A stretch of 64,000 bases of DNA from Mesorhizobium sp. 113-3-3 (GCF_016756495.1 NZ_AP023243.1:5584501-5648500); one strand, 5' to 3'; numbered from the stretch's first letter, positions 34,130 to 43,501 are shown. The notes: generated by a model not told the origin, from the letters alone. A program made the numbers and translations.

Positions 34130-35509
34130 ATGCTCGACCAGTCCAACGAACTCGCCGCCTGGGATCGCGACCACTTCTTCCATCCCTCGACGCATATGGG
34201 CACGCACGCGCGGGGTGAATCCCCGACCCGCATCATGGCCGGCGGTGAAGGCGTCACCGTCTGGGACAACAATGGCAGGAAGAGCATCGATGCCTTTGCC
34301 GGCCTCTATTGCGTCAATGTCGGCTATGGCCGCCAGAAGATCGCTGATGCCATCGCCACCCAGGCGAAGAACCTTGCCTACTATCACGCCTATGTCGGCC
34401 ACGGCACCGAGGCTTCGATCACGTTGGCCAAGATGATCATCGACCGCGCGCCCAAGGGCATGTCGAGGGTCTATTTCGGCCTCTCCGGCTCGGACGCCAA
34501 CGAGACCAACATCAAGCTGATCTGGTACTACAACAATGTGCTGGGCCGGCCGGAGAAGAAGAAGATCATCTCGCGCTGGCGCGGCTACCACGGCTCGGGC
34601 GTGATGACCGGATCGCTGACCGGGCTCGACCTCTTCCACAACGCCTTCGACCTGCCGCGCGAGCCGATTCTGCATACCGAGGCGCCCTACTATTTCCGCC
34701 GCGCAGACCGCTCAATGAGCGAGGAGCAGTTCTCGCAACACTGCGCCGAGAAGCTTGAGGAGATGATCCTGGCCGAAGGCCCCGAAACCGTCGCCGCCTT
34801 CATCGGCGAGCCGATCCTCGGCACGGGCGGCATCGTGCCGCCGCCCGCCGGCTATTGGGAGAAGATCCAGGCGGTGCTGAACAAGTATGACGTGCTGCTG
34901 GTCGCCGACGAGGTGGTGACGGGCTTTGGCCGGCTGGGCACCATGTTCGGCTCCGACCATTACGGCATCAAGCCGGACCTGATCACCATCGCCAAGGGCC
35001 TTACCTCGGCCTATGCGCCGCTGTCGGGTGTCATCGTCGCCGACAAGGTCTGGCAGGTGCTGGTGCAGGGATCCGACAAGCTCGGCTCGCTCGGCCATGG
35101 CTGGACCTATTCGGCGCATCCGATTTGCGTTGCCGCCGGCGTCGCCAATCTCGAACTGATCGACGAGATGGATCTGGTGACCAATGCCCGTGAGACCGGC
35201 GCCTATTTCCGTGCTGAGCTCGCCACGGCCGTCGGCAGCCACAAGAACGTCGGCGACGTGCGCGGCGACGGCATGCTGGCGGCGGTCGAGTTCGTCGCCG
35301 ACAAGGACGACCGGGTGTTCTTCGACGCTTCGCAGAAGATCGGGCCGCAAGTGGCGACAGCGCTGGCCGCCAGCGGCGTCATCGGCCGCGCCATGCCGCA
35401 GGGCGACATTCTGGGATTCGCGCCGCCGCTCTGCCTGACCCGCGAGGAAGCCGACATCGTTGTTTCGAAGACGGCGGATGCGGTGAAAAGCGTGTTCGCC
35501 AATCTTTGA
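34130..35509 (+). CDS. doeD: Diaminobutyrate aminotransferase of ectoine degradation (DoeD)
   Basis: 459-residue class III PLP aminotransferase. FGLSGSDANETNIKLIWYYN binds the cofactor phosphate, LVADEVVTGFGRLGTMFGSD holds the PLP-ring Asp, and TIAKGLTSAYAPLSGVIV the Schiff-base Lys. In ectoine degradation it converts L-2,4-diaminobutyrate to aspartate semialdehyde, substrate of the preceding dehydrogenase. The ribosome site is AAGGAG. An MDR-type oxidoreductase gene follows closely. Confidence 0.88.
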   Translation: MLDQSNELAAWDRDHFFHPSTHMGTHARGESPTRIMAGGEGVTVWDNNGRKSIDAFAGLYCVNVGYGRQKIADAIATQAKNLAYYHAYVGHGTEASITLAKMIIDRAPKGMSRVYFGLSGSDANETNIKLIWYYNNVLGRPEKKKIISRWRGYHGSGVMTGSLTGLDLFHNAFDLPREPILHTEAPYYFRRADRSMSEEQFSQHCAEKLEEMILAEGPETVAAFIGEPILGTGGIVPPPAGYWEKIQAVLNKYDVLLVADEVVTGFGRLGTMFGSDHYGIKPDLITIAKGLTSAYAPLSGVIVADKVWQVLVQGSDKLGSLGHGWTYSAHPICVAAGVANLELIDEMDLVTNARETGAYFRAELATAVGSHKNVGDVRGDGMLAAVEFVADKDDRVFFDASQKIGPQVATALAASGVIGRAMPQGDILGFAPPLCLTREEADIVVSKTADAVKSVFANL

Positions 35510-35517
35510 GATCGACG

Positions 35518-36621
35518 ATGAATGCCATGACCAGAACCGTCCCCGCCACCATGGCCGCCGTGCTGCTTACCGGGCACGGCGGACCGGAAAAGCTCGTCTA
35601 CCGCACCGATGTGAAAGTGCCTTCGCCCGCACCTGGTGAAGTGCTGGTCAAGGTCAGCGCTTGCGGCATGAACAACACCGATGTCTGGGTGCGCCAGGGC
35701 GCCTATGGCACGGAAGAGGATGCGGCCGCCGTGTCGACCTGGCGGCGGCAGGGAAACACGCTTGTTTTCCCACGCATCCAGGGCACCGACACGGTTGGCC
35801 ACATCGTTGCCGTCGGTGACGGCGTTTCGCCGGACCGAATCAGCGAACGGGTGATGGTCGATTTCTCCATCTACAACCGAGACGACGATTCACTCGCCGA
35901 CATCGACTATATGGGCCATGGCCGCGACGGCGGTTATGCCGAGTACCAGACCGTGCCGGCTGAGAATGCGCATGTCGTCGACACGGATATGAGCGACGTC
36001 GAGCTCGCCACCTTCTGCTGCGCCTATCTGACCGGCGAACAGATGCTGGAACGCGCTGGCTTGAAGGCTGGCGAGCGCGTGCTGGTCACCGGCGCCTCGG
36101 GCGGCGTCGGCTCCGGCATCGTGCAACTGGCGCGGGCGCGCGGCGCCATTCCCTATGCCGTGGTCGGCAAGGGCAAGGAACAGGCGGTGCTCGACATCGG
36201 CGCCGAGGCCGTCATCACCCGTGGCGTCGCCGACCTGCCGCAGGCGGTGATCGAAGCGACCAACGGCCAGCCGATCGACGTGGTGGCCGACCTCGTCGGC
36301 GGCGCGATCTTCAACGACCTGCTGCGTATTCTCAGGCCCGAAGGCCGCTACACCACCGCCGGCGCGATCGCCGGTCCGGTCGTCCAGCTCGATCTCAGAA
36401 CCATGTATCTCAAGCAACTGCAACTGCATGGCTCGAGCCAGGGCACGCGCGCGGATTTCCGCCGCATCGTCGGCTACATCGAGGCGAAGAAGATCCGGCC
36501 GCTGGTCGGCGGCGTCTACAAGCTCTCCGATTTTCATCGCGCGCAAGCGGACTTCGTCGCCAAGGATTTTGTCGGCAAGCTGGTTGTGGTGCCCGACGCC
36601 ATCGCCGAGCGGCCGGCATAG
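35518..36621 (+). CDS. MDR-family alcohol dehydrogenase / quinone oxidoreductase
   Basis: 367-residue medium-chain dehydrogenase. An N-terminal GroES-like domain (SACGMNNTDVWVRQGAYG) is followed by a Rossmann fold with VTGASGGVGSGIVQLARARG, the AxxGGVG pattern of quinone-oxidoreductase-like members. Start taken at ATG 35518, 8 bases after the doeD stop; a second ATG lies three codons on. It is co-directional with doeD and commonly accompanies it, but it has no assigned step in ectoine breakdown. Substrate unknown. Confidence 0.82.
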   Translation: MNAMTRTVPATMAAVLLTGHGGPEKLVYRTDVKVPSPAPGEVLVKVSACGMNNTDVWVRQGAYGTEEDAAAVSTWRRQGNTLVFPRIQGTDTVGHIVAVGDGVSPDRISERVMVDFSIYNRDDDSLADIDYMGHGRDGGYAEYQTVPAENAHVVDTDMSDVELATFCCAYLTGEQMLERAGLKAGERVLVTGASGGVGSGIVQLARARGAIPYAVVGKGKEQAVLDIGAEAVITRGVADLPQAVIEATNGQPIDVVADLVGGAIFNDLLRILRPEGRYTTAGAIAGPVVQLDLRTMYLKQLQLHGSSQGTRADFRRIVGYIEAKKIRPLVGGVYKLSDFHRAQADFVAKDFVGKLVVVPDAIAERPA

Positions 36622-36671
36622 TTTCCTGACCCTCGCTCTGGCCGCCGTCTCGCCTCTGCCCCAATGGGAAT

Positions 36672-36695
36672 GGCTTGCAGTCGCGTCTGCGAGCC
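36672..36695 (+). terminator. Possible hairpin after the doeD operon
   Basis: GGCTTGCAG and CTGCGAGCC pair over 9 bases with one G-U, leaving a 6-base loop. It lies 50 bases after the MDR gene stop and 65 bases before the next start. There is no T-run, so if it terminates transcription it is not a classic Rho-independent site. Confidence 0.3.
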
Positions 36696-36760
36696 GTCAC
36701 AAACGGCGACGCCCGTTGTAATGCTGGTCCGGGCATCTGGTCACAGGATACAGGCGAGAC

Positions 36761-38257
36761 ATGACAGCCCGGATAGTATTGCTCGATGCCAAGCCGCTCG
36801 GCGTGGCTGACGTCGCCGAGATCGCACGGCGCAATGCCCGGCTGATGCTGGGCGAGGAGGCAATGCGCCGCATCCGGGCAAGCCGCGCCCTGATCGAGCA
36901 TCTCACCGGACTTGGCAGACCGATGTACGGCGTCACCACGGGCCTCGGCGCCTGTGTCGACACGCCGCTCGCGCAGGCCGACCTGATCGCCTTCCAGCAC
37001 AGCGTGCCGCTCAGCCACAGCATGGGCATCGGACCGGCGCTGCCTACAGAGGCGGTGCGGGCACTGATGACCGCGCGCATCTCGGGCATGGCCGCCGGCG
37101 GCACCGGCACCTCCGAACGCGTGGTCCTGGGCCTCGTCGCGGCGCTCAATGCCGGTGTGCATCCGGTGATCCCGACCTGGGGTTCGATCGGCGCGGCCGA
37201 CCTTGCCCATCTCGGCCATATGGCGCGGTCGCTGCGCGGCGATGGCGAAGCGGAGTTCCAGGGCAGGATCATGCCCTCCGTCGAAGCGCTTGCTCTCGCC
37301 GGGCTCGAGCCGCTCGACCTGCGCGAAAAGGACGGCCATGCCATCATCGTCGCCAACAGCCTGTCGACTGGAACGGCATGCCTGTGCCTCGAGGACGTCG
37401 CCCATCTCATCGACTGGGCGCTAGCTGCCGTGGCGCTCAACTACGAGGCGTTTCGCTCTTCCCTCACCGCAATCGACGAGGATGCGCTGGCTGCGCGGCC
37501 GGCCTTCGGCCAGCGCGAGATCGGAGCCCGGCTGCGCGCCGAGTTGGCGGGCAGCGGTCTGTGGCAGGACAAGGCGGCGCGTCGTCTGCAGGATCCGCTC
37601 AGCTATCGCTGCGTGCCGCAGGTCTGGGGCGGCCTGCTCAATGCGTTCGAACGGGCGCGGCTGGCGACAGAGATCGAACTGACCCATTCCGGCGACAATC
37701 CCGTCATCCTGGCGGAAGGCGAACGGGTGATTTCCAACGGCAATTTCGACCTGACGGCAATGACGCTGGCCTGGGAGCAGCTCGGCCAGGCGCTGGCGCA
37801 TTGCGCGGTCGGAACGGCCAACCGCTGCATGAAGCTGATGTCGCCGATAACAGCGGAACTGCCGCGTTTCCTGTCGGCGAGAGGCGGCAGCCGCCAAGGC
37901 TATGCGGAACTGCAGAAACCATTGTCGGCGCTGGAAGCCGAGATCCGGCACCTGGCCAATCCGATGTCGCTCAGCCCGCTCGCCGTTTCAGACGGTATCG
38001 AGGACCAGTCGTCGATGGCGCCACGCGTGGTGGCCAAGACCGCCGAGATCATCGAGCGCATGCGCTATCTCGTGGCGATGGAGCTGATCTTCGCCGCCAC
38101 CGGCGTGGAGTTGCGCGGCGTCGTCGACAGCATGGGCGAAGGGCCGCAGCGCACCTTCGCCGCCGTGCGCGCGCTGGTCAGCCCGCTCGACGACGACCGC
38201 GAGATGAGCACCGACATGACGCGGATGGCGCGAATCGTGGCCGGCCCCCGGTGCTGA
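36761..38257 (+). CDS. Ammonia-lyase-superfamily (HAL/PAL-like) protein lacking the MIO motif
   Basis: 498-residue protein of the histidine/phenylalanine ammonia-lyase superfamily. The N-terminal catalytic Tyr motif is intact (MYGVTTGLG, about residue 55), as are NGNFDLTAM-type and C-terminal helices. But the loop that normally reads GSVGASGDLAPL is TWGSIGAADLAHLGH here: the Ser of Ala-Ser-Gly is Ala and one residue is missing, so the MIO electrophile cannot form. The usual QEDHVS is IEDQSS. A MIO-less member of this fold, ergothionase, eliminates trimethylamine rather than ammonia, so a lyase acting on a pre-activated leaving group is plausible. A non-catalytic role is also possible. The gene stands alone on its strand. 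Confidence 0.85.
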   Translation: MTARIVLLDAKPLGVADVAEIARRNARLMLGEEAMRRIRASRALIEHLTGLGRPMYGVTTGLGACVDTPLAQADLIAFQHSVPLSHSMGIGPALPTEAVRALMTARISGMAAGGTGTSERVVLGLVAALNAGVHPVIPTWGSIGAADLAHLGHMARSLRGDGEAEFQGRIMPSVEALALAGLEPLDLREKDGHAIIVANSLSTGTACLCLEDVAHLIDWALAAVALNYEAFRSSLTAIDEDALAARPAFGQREIGARLRAELAGSGLWQDKAARRLQDPLSYRCVPQVWGGLLNAFERARLATEIELTHSGDNPVILAEGERVISNGNFDLTAMTLAWEQLGQALAHCAVGTANRCMKLMSPITAELPRFLSARGGSRQGYAELQKPLSALEAEIRHLANPMSLSPLAVSDGIEDQSSMAPRVVAKTAEIIERMRYLVAMELIFAATGVELRGVVDSMGEGPQRTFAAVRALVSPLDDDREMSTDMTRMARIVAGPRC

Positions 38258-38296
38258 GCCAGCGCCCCCTCCGCCTGCTCCAGCGCCAGGTCGAGC

Positions 38297-39736
38297 CTAT
38301 TGGTAAGGACCTCTGAGGTTCAGGCCCTCCGCCAGAAGGCAGAAGCGGTCGATCAGCCGGACGAGTTCTTGGCCCTGTTCGGCTACGACCTTGCCGCGTT
38401 CTGCTGGCGGCGTGTCCGCCAAAGCCTTCCACAACCGGCTTTGCCGATCGCAGAGATCCGCCAGTTCGGAGCATTCGCTGGCGGTCAATTTAAGAAGGTG
38501 ATCCGCCGTCACCGGCCCGATGCCTGGGGGCGTCGTCGCCCCCAGGGAAAGATAATCCGCAGGCACGGTGCCCTTGGCATTGCTCACCGATTTGCGGCAG
38601 ATGACGTCGAACAGCTGGTCGACTGCCTGTTTGGCGCCGGCGACACGTGAGGGATGGTCCGTATCGGCAGCGGCGTGCGGCAGAAGTTCGAGTTTGTCGC
38701 CATGCTTTTCGACGAGGTCGAGATAGGGCAGCATCGGGCCTGAAAGAGCGCCGGTCGAGACATTCCTGAACAGATCGGCGTCGATAGCGGCGTGGCGCAC
38801 CTGCCCGGCATCGAGGGCGTCGCCGAGCGCCGCAACGTCGACAAGCTCGCCGCGATCGTAGTTGACCAGCACCGCGCCCTTGTTCATGCGAGACAGGACA
38901 TGCTTGCCGATGAGCCCGGCATTGGCGTAGCGGCCGGTCTGCGCATCCTGCTTGCCGAGGCCGACATGGACGCTGAGCACATCGGCGCCTTCTGCCGCAT
39001 CGATAAGGTCTGGCGCGAAGGCAAAGCCCTCCGCTTCGATCCAGTCGCGGTGCCGTGGCCTTGCATGGATCACCACGCGCATGCCGAAGGCACGGGCGAG
39101 CTTGGCCACCTCCCTGCCGATATTGCCGTAGCCGATGATCGCGATCGTCTTGCCTTCGAGTTTCTCGGTCGGGAAATCACGCAATTCCCTGCCGGTGTCG
39201 AAAGCGCCGCGCGCCACCCGGTCGTGAAGCAAGCCGACCGGGAGATCCGGCAGCACTTTCAGGATCGCCTTCATCACCATCTGCGCCGTCGCGCGGCTGT
39301 TGATGCCCGGCGTGTTCATCAGCACAGCGGTGCCGCCCTCGCCGCTGCCGCCGCCCCAGGAACGAGAACCCATATTGCCGGTGCCGGCGCCGATCCGCAC
39401 ACCGGCCAGCGCAAAGGCCGTCTCGGCGGGCAGGAAGGTCGCGGCCGCGATGACGGCGTCATAGCGCCCGTCGCCAGCGGCTTGGATCAGCTCGTCGCTT
39501 GTGCTGAGATCCGGCTGGTAGAAGAAATGCACCCGGCCACGTTCGAGGCCTGTTTTGTCGCCAAGTGCGGACAGGTGGAAGCGGCCGCCCTTGGCCTCGA
39601 TATGCGCGCGCACCTCGCTCGGGTCAGGTTTGCCGTCGGGTCCGAAGCGCAGGCCGACCAGATCGCAGATCAGCACGGCGTAGACGCTTTGCGGGTCGAT
39701 CGGCTCCAAGGCCTGTGCGCTGGTGTTTGCGGTCAC
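38297..39736 (-). CDS. NAD-dependent 2-hydroxyacid dehydrogenase-like protein with C-terminal extension
   Basis: About 479 residues, far longer than the usual 310-340. Rossmann motif IAIIGYGNIGREVAKLARA is near residue 200; a catalytic Arg is in VNYDRGELVDV and a His in ELLPHAAADT. The position that normally carries the catalytic Glu (DVFxxEP) reads IDADLFRNVSTG, lacking Glu. About 90 extra C-terminal residues (from YLSLGATTPPGIGPV) form predicted helices of unknown role. The start is uncertain: GTG at 39736 has a GGGGGA ribosome site, GTG at 39769 is an alternative. It converges with the lyase-like gene. Substrate unknown. Confidence 0.75.
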   Translation of the reverse strand: MTANTSAQALEPIDPQSVYAVLICDLVGLRFGPDGKPDPSEVRAHIEAKGGRFHLSALGDKTGLERGRVHFFYQPDLSTSDELIQAAGDGRYDAVIAAATFLPAETAFALAGVRIGAGTGNMGSRSWGGGSGEGGTAVLMNTPGINSRATAQMVMKAILKVLPDLPVGLLHDRVARGAFDTGRELRDFPTEKLEGKTIAIIGYGNIGREVAKLARAFGMRVVIHARPRHRDWIEAEGFAFAPDLIDAAEGADVLSVHVGLGKQDAQTGRYANAGLIGKHVLSRMNKGAVLVNYDRGELVDVAALGDALDAGQVRHAAIDADLFRNVSTGALSGPMLPYLDLVEKHGDKLELLPHAAADTDHPSRVAGAKQAVDQLFDVICRKSVSNAKGTVPADYLSLGATTPPGIGPVTADHLLKLTASECSELADLCDRQSRLWKALADTPPAERGKVVAEQGQELVRLIDRFCLLAEGLNLRGPYQ

Positions 39737-39789
39737 GTCGTTTCCCCCATGCAAGGCCTGCTGCGACACCAAGGAGGTGTCCTGAACAA

Positions 39790-39951
39790 TCAGAACCTAT
39801 CCGCCCGGAAGGGCGTCAGATCGATCACAGGCGGCAAACCGGCGGCAAGTTGCGACACGATCTTGCCGGTGACGGCGTCGCCAATGAGGCCCTGATGGCC
39901 ATGGCCGAAAGCATAGATGATGTTTTGGCCCGTGACGCCGGACAGCCCGAT
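39790..39951 (-). pseudogene. C-terminal relic of a D-amino-acid-dehydrogenase-like flavoenzyme
   Basis: Reading on in frame past the stop (39952-39954) of the flavoenzyme gene gives about 53 codons ending at a TGA at 39790-39792. The segment has the form of a DadA-like C-terminus: GVTGQNIIYAFGHGHQGLIG, then the ending DLTPFRADRF. This resembles but does not copy the C-terminus of the upstream gene (GHGFGIGPGMGRVVSD and RRFRQSRF). It is best read as the remaining 3' end of a lost second oxidoreductase gene. Confidence 0.65.
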
Positions 39952-41271
39952 CTAGAGGCTGGGTCCCAGCTTGATCAGGCTGCCGTCGCTGAAGCGGGAT
40001 TGACGGAACCTGCGAAGATCATGTCCGATCTCGTTTCCCTGGACGAGGTCGGACACGACGCGGCCCATGCCGGGCCCGATGCCGAAGCCGTGGCCGCTCA
40101 TCCCGGTGGCGATAACGAGCCCCGGAATTTCGGCGGCACGATCAACGACCGGCACTACATCCGGCATCGCATCGATCATGCCCGCCCAGCTTGCCTTGAT
40201 CGGCACCGTCTTGAACTGCGGGAACAGCGCGGTGAATTCGCGGTCGATATCGCGCAGCGCCGAGGCTTTGGGGGCGGGATTGAGGATGCGCATCCGTTCG
40301 AACGGGCTCTCCTCGTCCGCGTGCCATTTGCGTGGCGTTGACCAGCCGTCCGGAAACCCTCGCGGTGCCGCTGGCAGATAGTGGGTGCCAAAAGGATTGG
40401 CCATCAGAGCGGGAACATATTTGCGCGCGTGGCGAAAAGCGTCAGGCCCGATATACAGCTGATTGGAGCCTCCGGATGCCAGCGTGTAGCCGCCATCCTG
40501 CCTGCGCCGGAACGCAATATGGTCGTCGGCGACGGCACCCGCATGGATATCGGGCATGGGTCCGGTCGCGGCGACGGTCGCCCTGACGCTGAGCTGCGGA
40601 ATGGAAACGCCGTGCGCGCGCAGGAACAGCGACGTCCAGGCACCACTTGCCACGACAGCGTTCGAGGTGGCGATACGGCCCTGCTCGGTCCAGACCCCGC
40701 TGATGCGTCCGGCCGATAAGTCGAGCATGCGCGCCGCACAATTCTCGATAATCGTGACGCCCTCACGGGCGGCCAGGCGGGCAAGTGCCGGCACCGCGAC
40801 CCAGGGCTCGGCGCGCATGTCCGATGGGGTGGTCATTGCGCCCTTGAAAGAGCGCGACATGGCCGGGATAAACTTGGCTGTCTCTGCCTGGTCGAGCAGA
40901 CGCGTGTCGACGCCGTGGCTCTTGGCTACTTCCAAGAACTTGGCGAAGCCGGCCATCTCCTTGTCCGTTCGCGCAAGATAGGTAACGCCGGTCTGCTTCA
41001 GTCCGATGTCCTCGCCGCACTCCTCGGCCAGTTGCCGCCAGAGGCGTTGCGCTTCGATGACAACCGGCAGTTCATCGGCATCGCGACCCTGCTGCCGGAT
41101 CCACCCCCAGTTCCGCGACGACTGCTCGCCGGCGATGCGGCCCTTCTCCAGCAATGTCACCGAAATGTTGCGCCGCGCCAGGAACAGGGCCGTGGTGACG
41201 CCGATGACGCCGCCGCCGATGACCACAACCTCGCAAGCCTTCGGCAGCGGCGCCTGAAACTGGATCGGCAT
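39952..41271 (-). CDS. FAD-dependent amino acid oxidase-like protein
   Basis: 439-residue DAO/DadA-family flavoenzyme with an N-terminal dinucleotide-binding motif VVVIGGGVIGVTTALFLARR and LLEKGRIAGEQSSRNWGWIR, the latter typical of glycine/D-amino-acid oxidase relatives. The C-terminal GATGMSGHGFGIGPG-type segment binds FAD. Start taken at ATG 41271; the frame is open 100 codons further upstream but that part is low-complexity and lacks a ribosome site. The product probably oxidises a secondary or D-amino acid. It is divergent from the ABC exporter. Confidence 0.85.
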   Translation of the reverse strand: MPIQFQAPLPKACEVVVIGGGVIGVTTALFLARRNISVTLLEKGRIAGEQSSRNWGWIRQQGRDADELPVVIEAQRLWRQLAEECGEDIGLKQTGVTYLARTDKEMAGFAKFLEVAKSHGVDTRLLDQAETAKFIPAMSRSFKGAMTTPSDMRAEPWVAVPALARLAAREGVTIIENCAARMLDLSAGRISGVWTEQGRIATSNAVVASGAWTSLFLRAHGVSIPQLSVRATVAATGPMPDIHAGAVADDHIAFRRRQDGGYTLASGGSNQLYIGPDAFRHARKYVPALMANPFGTHYLPAAPRGFPDGWSTPRKWHADEESPFERMRILNPAPKASALRDIDREFTALFPQFKTVPIKASWAGMIDAMPDVVPVVDRAAEIPGLVIATGMSGHGFGIGPGMGRVVSDLVQGNEIGHDLRRFRQSRFSDGSLIKLGPSL

Positions 41272-41617
41272 GGCCTCGGTGAAGGGAAAACTTGTCAAGG
41301 AAGACTGACCTCTTGCTAAAGCCGCGCCAGCCCGCGCTGCCTGACCGGCGCTTGCGTGGACTGTCGGCGCTGCGTGACAGAACTGATAGTCCGTCGAGGC
41401 TGGGTCTCGCTGGAGAATCTGCGCGTCAAAGCCACAAAATTGTTTAGGCCAGTGGATGTCGCATCGGCGCCATGACATGAATTTGAGGGCAAGGCGGCGA
41501 ACGCCGGCATCGCCCGTCAGGCACAGTGCGATGGCGCCATTGGCCCCTTGAAGGGCCAAGCCGGACACGCGTAACATCACGCGATCAGAACTGAGTCTGC
41601 TTCATTCGTCCGGGCTA
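41272..41617. other. 346-base divergent intergenic region
   Basis: Lies between the flavoenzyme (minus) and the ABC exporter (plus). It should hold both promoters, but I see no convincing -35/-10 pair. One hairpin-forming repeat TTGGCCC-N6-GGGCCAA lies near 41540-41565. The minus frame stays open through it but without coding character. Confidence 0.4.
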
Positions 41618-43501
41618 ATGTCCGGATTGGACTGGATATTTTCCTTGCCTACGGATGCAACCAGCAGCGCGGCGAAGCGCGGCAAATCGTTTGCCCATGT
41701 GGCGGAAGCCTCCTGGGGCAAGGGCCTCAGCACCTTGCTGCGTATCGTGCGCATGACGCTGCGCCATCCCTGGCAGGTCGCCATCACCCTGATCTCGACC
41801 TTCATCGCCGCGACGCTGCAGCTTTTCATCCCACGCCTGCTGGGACGCGCCATCGACCAGGCGCAAGGCGTGATGGCTGCCAATGGAGGCACTGTCGCGG
41901 AACAGGCACTATGGCACACGGCGCTGACGCTGCTGGTCGTCAGCGTCCTGCGCGGTCTCTTCACCATGGCGCAAAATTACTATGGCGAGGCCGTCGGCCA
42001 CCGGACCGGCTATGAATTGCGGCTGGCCTTCTACGAAAAGATCCAGCGCCTGAGTTTTTCCTACCACGACAAGGTCCATACCGGCGATCTGATCACGCTC
42101 GGGCTGCTCGATCTCGATGGCGTGCGCATGTTCTTTTCCACCGGCATATTGCGCGTGGTGCTGCTCGGCGTGCTGATCGGCGTCGGCGCCTATCTGTTGA
42201 TCAGCACTGATCTCGTGCTCGGGCTGCTCAGCCTGAGCTTCGTGCCATTCGTCGCCTGGCGCTCCTCGGTGACCCAGCTCAGGCTGCGCAGCACCTGGCT
42301 GACGCTGCAGGAGCGGCTGTCCGTGCTGAGCCGGGTGATGGACGAAAATCTCGGCGGCATCCGCGTCGTGCGCGCCTTCGCGGCGCAGCGGCATGAGCTC
42401 AAAAAATTCGACCGCGCCAAGCAGGCTGCGCTGGAGCTGGCCAATGAGCGCGTCGACATCCGCGTCTCCAACACCAGCGCCATGAATTTTTCCTTCCTGG
42501 CGGCGATGGGGCTGGTGCTGTGGTTCGGCGGCCAGAAGGTGATCGCGGGCCAGATCAGTGTCGGTACATTGGCGCAGTTCCTCACCTTCATGACCATCCT
42601 GCAGATGCCGGTGCGCCAGCTCGGCCTGATGGTCAACTCGTTCGCGCGCGCCTCGACCTGCGGCACGCGGCTGTTCGAACTGCTCGACGCTGAACTCGAC
42701 ATCGAGGACGCACCCGATGCCAGGGATCTCGTCATCACCGAGGGCGTGCTGCGCTTCGACAATGTCGGCTTCCGCTATGAAGGCGCGGGCGGCCGCCCGA
42801 CCCTGTCCGGCATCTCCTTCGAGGCGAGGCCCGGCGAGACGATCGGCATTGTCGGCCCGCCCGGCAGCGGCAAGTCGACCATCGCGCATCTGATCCCGCG
42901 CTTCTACGATGTCACCTCCGGCGCGATCACCATCGACGGCCAGGACATACGCAAGGTCACGCTGCAATCGCTGCGCAAGGTGGTGGGCGTGGTGCAACAG
43001 GACGCGTTTCTGTTCACCACCTCGATCGAGAACAACATCGCCTATGGCAATCCCTGGGCGCGCGAGACCCGCATCGGCCAGGCCGCCGAGTATGCGCAGC
43101 TGCACAACTACATTATCGGGCTTCCGGCCGGTTACACCACGGTCGTCGGCGAGCGCGGCGCGTCGCTTTCCGGTGGGCAGCGGCAGCGCCTGACCATCGC
43201 GCGCAGCCTGATGCTGCGGCCATCGGTTCTGGTCTTCGACGATTCCACCGCGGCCATCGATGCCGGCACCGAACAGCGCATCCGTGCGGCGATGAAGCGC
43301 TTCGCCAAGGATCGCGTCACGCTGATCATCTCGCACCGGCTGAGTTCGCTGATGCATGCCGACCAGATCCTGTTCGTCGAGGGCGGCCGCATCGTCGAGC
43401 GCGGCACGCATGAGGAACTGCTGGCGCTGGGTGGGCGCTACCGTGCGCTCTACGACCTGCAGGTGCGGCCGGATGATGACCGACTCGAGGGAGCCGCGTG
43501 A
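41618..43501 (+). CDS. ABC exporter half-transporter (degenerate NBD)
   Basis: 627 residues: a six-helix membrane domain (about residues 55-340) followed by an ATPase domain with Walker A VGPPGSGKSTIAHL and signature LSGGQRQRL. Walker B reads VLVFDDSTAAID, with Asp replacing the catalytic Glu. This is the hallmark of the non-hydrolysing partner in heterodimeric type IV exporters such as BmrC/D or TM287/288. It overlaps the next gene by one base and must pair with it. Substrates of such exporters are drugs, lipids or peptides; none can be named. Confidence 0.93.
   Translation: MSGLDWIFSLPTDATSSAAKRGKSFAHVAEASWGKGLSTLLRIVRMTLRHPWQVAITLISTFIAATLQLFIPRLLGRAIDQAQGVMAANGGTVAEQALWHTALTLLVVSVLRGLFTMAQNYYGEAVGHRTGYELRLAFYEKIQRLSFSYHDKVHTGDLITLGLLDLDGVRMFFSTGILRVVLLGVLIGVGAYLLISTDLVLGLLSLSFVPFVAWRSSVTQLRLRSTWLTLQERLSVLSRVMDENLGGIRVVRAFAAQRHELKKFDRAKQAALELANERVDIRVSNTSAMNFSFLAAMGLVLWFGGQKVIAGQISVGTLAQFLTFMTILQMPVRQLGLMVNSFARASTCGTRLFELLDAELDIEDAPDARDLVITEGVLRFDNVGFRYEGAGGRPTLSGISFEARPGETIGIVGPPGSGKSTIAHLIPRFYDVTSGAITIDGQDIRKVTLQSLRKVVGVVQQDAFLFTTSIENNIAYGNPWARETRIGQAAEYAQLHNYIIGLPAGYTTVVGERGASLSGGQRQRLTIARSLMLRPSVLVFDDSTAAIDAGTEQRIRAAMKRFAKDRVTLIISHRLSSLMHADQILFVEGGRIVERGTHEELLALGGRYRALYDLQVRPDDDRLEGAA

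Noticed and set aside
41272..41580. N-terminal extension of the flavoenzyme in the same frame
   Set aside because: No ribosome site, low-complexity sequence, and the FAD-binding motif normally lies close to the N-terminus as it does with the 41271 start.
41909..43411. 500-codon minus-strand frame opposite the first exporter gene
   Set aside because: Same compositional shadow; the plus-strand gene has complete transporter motifs.
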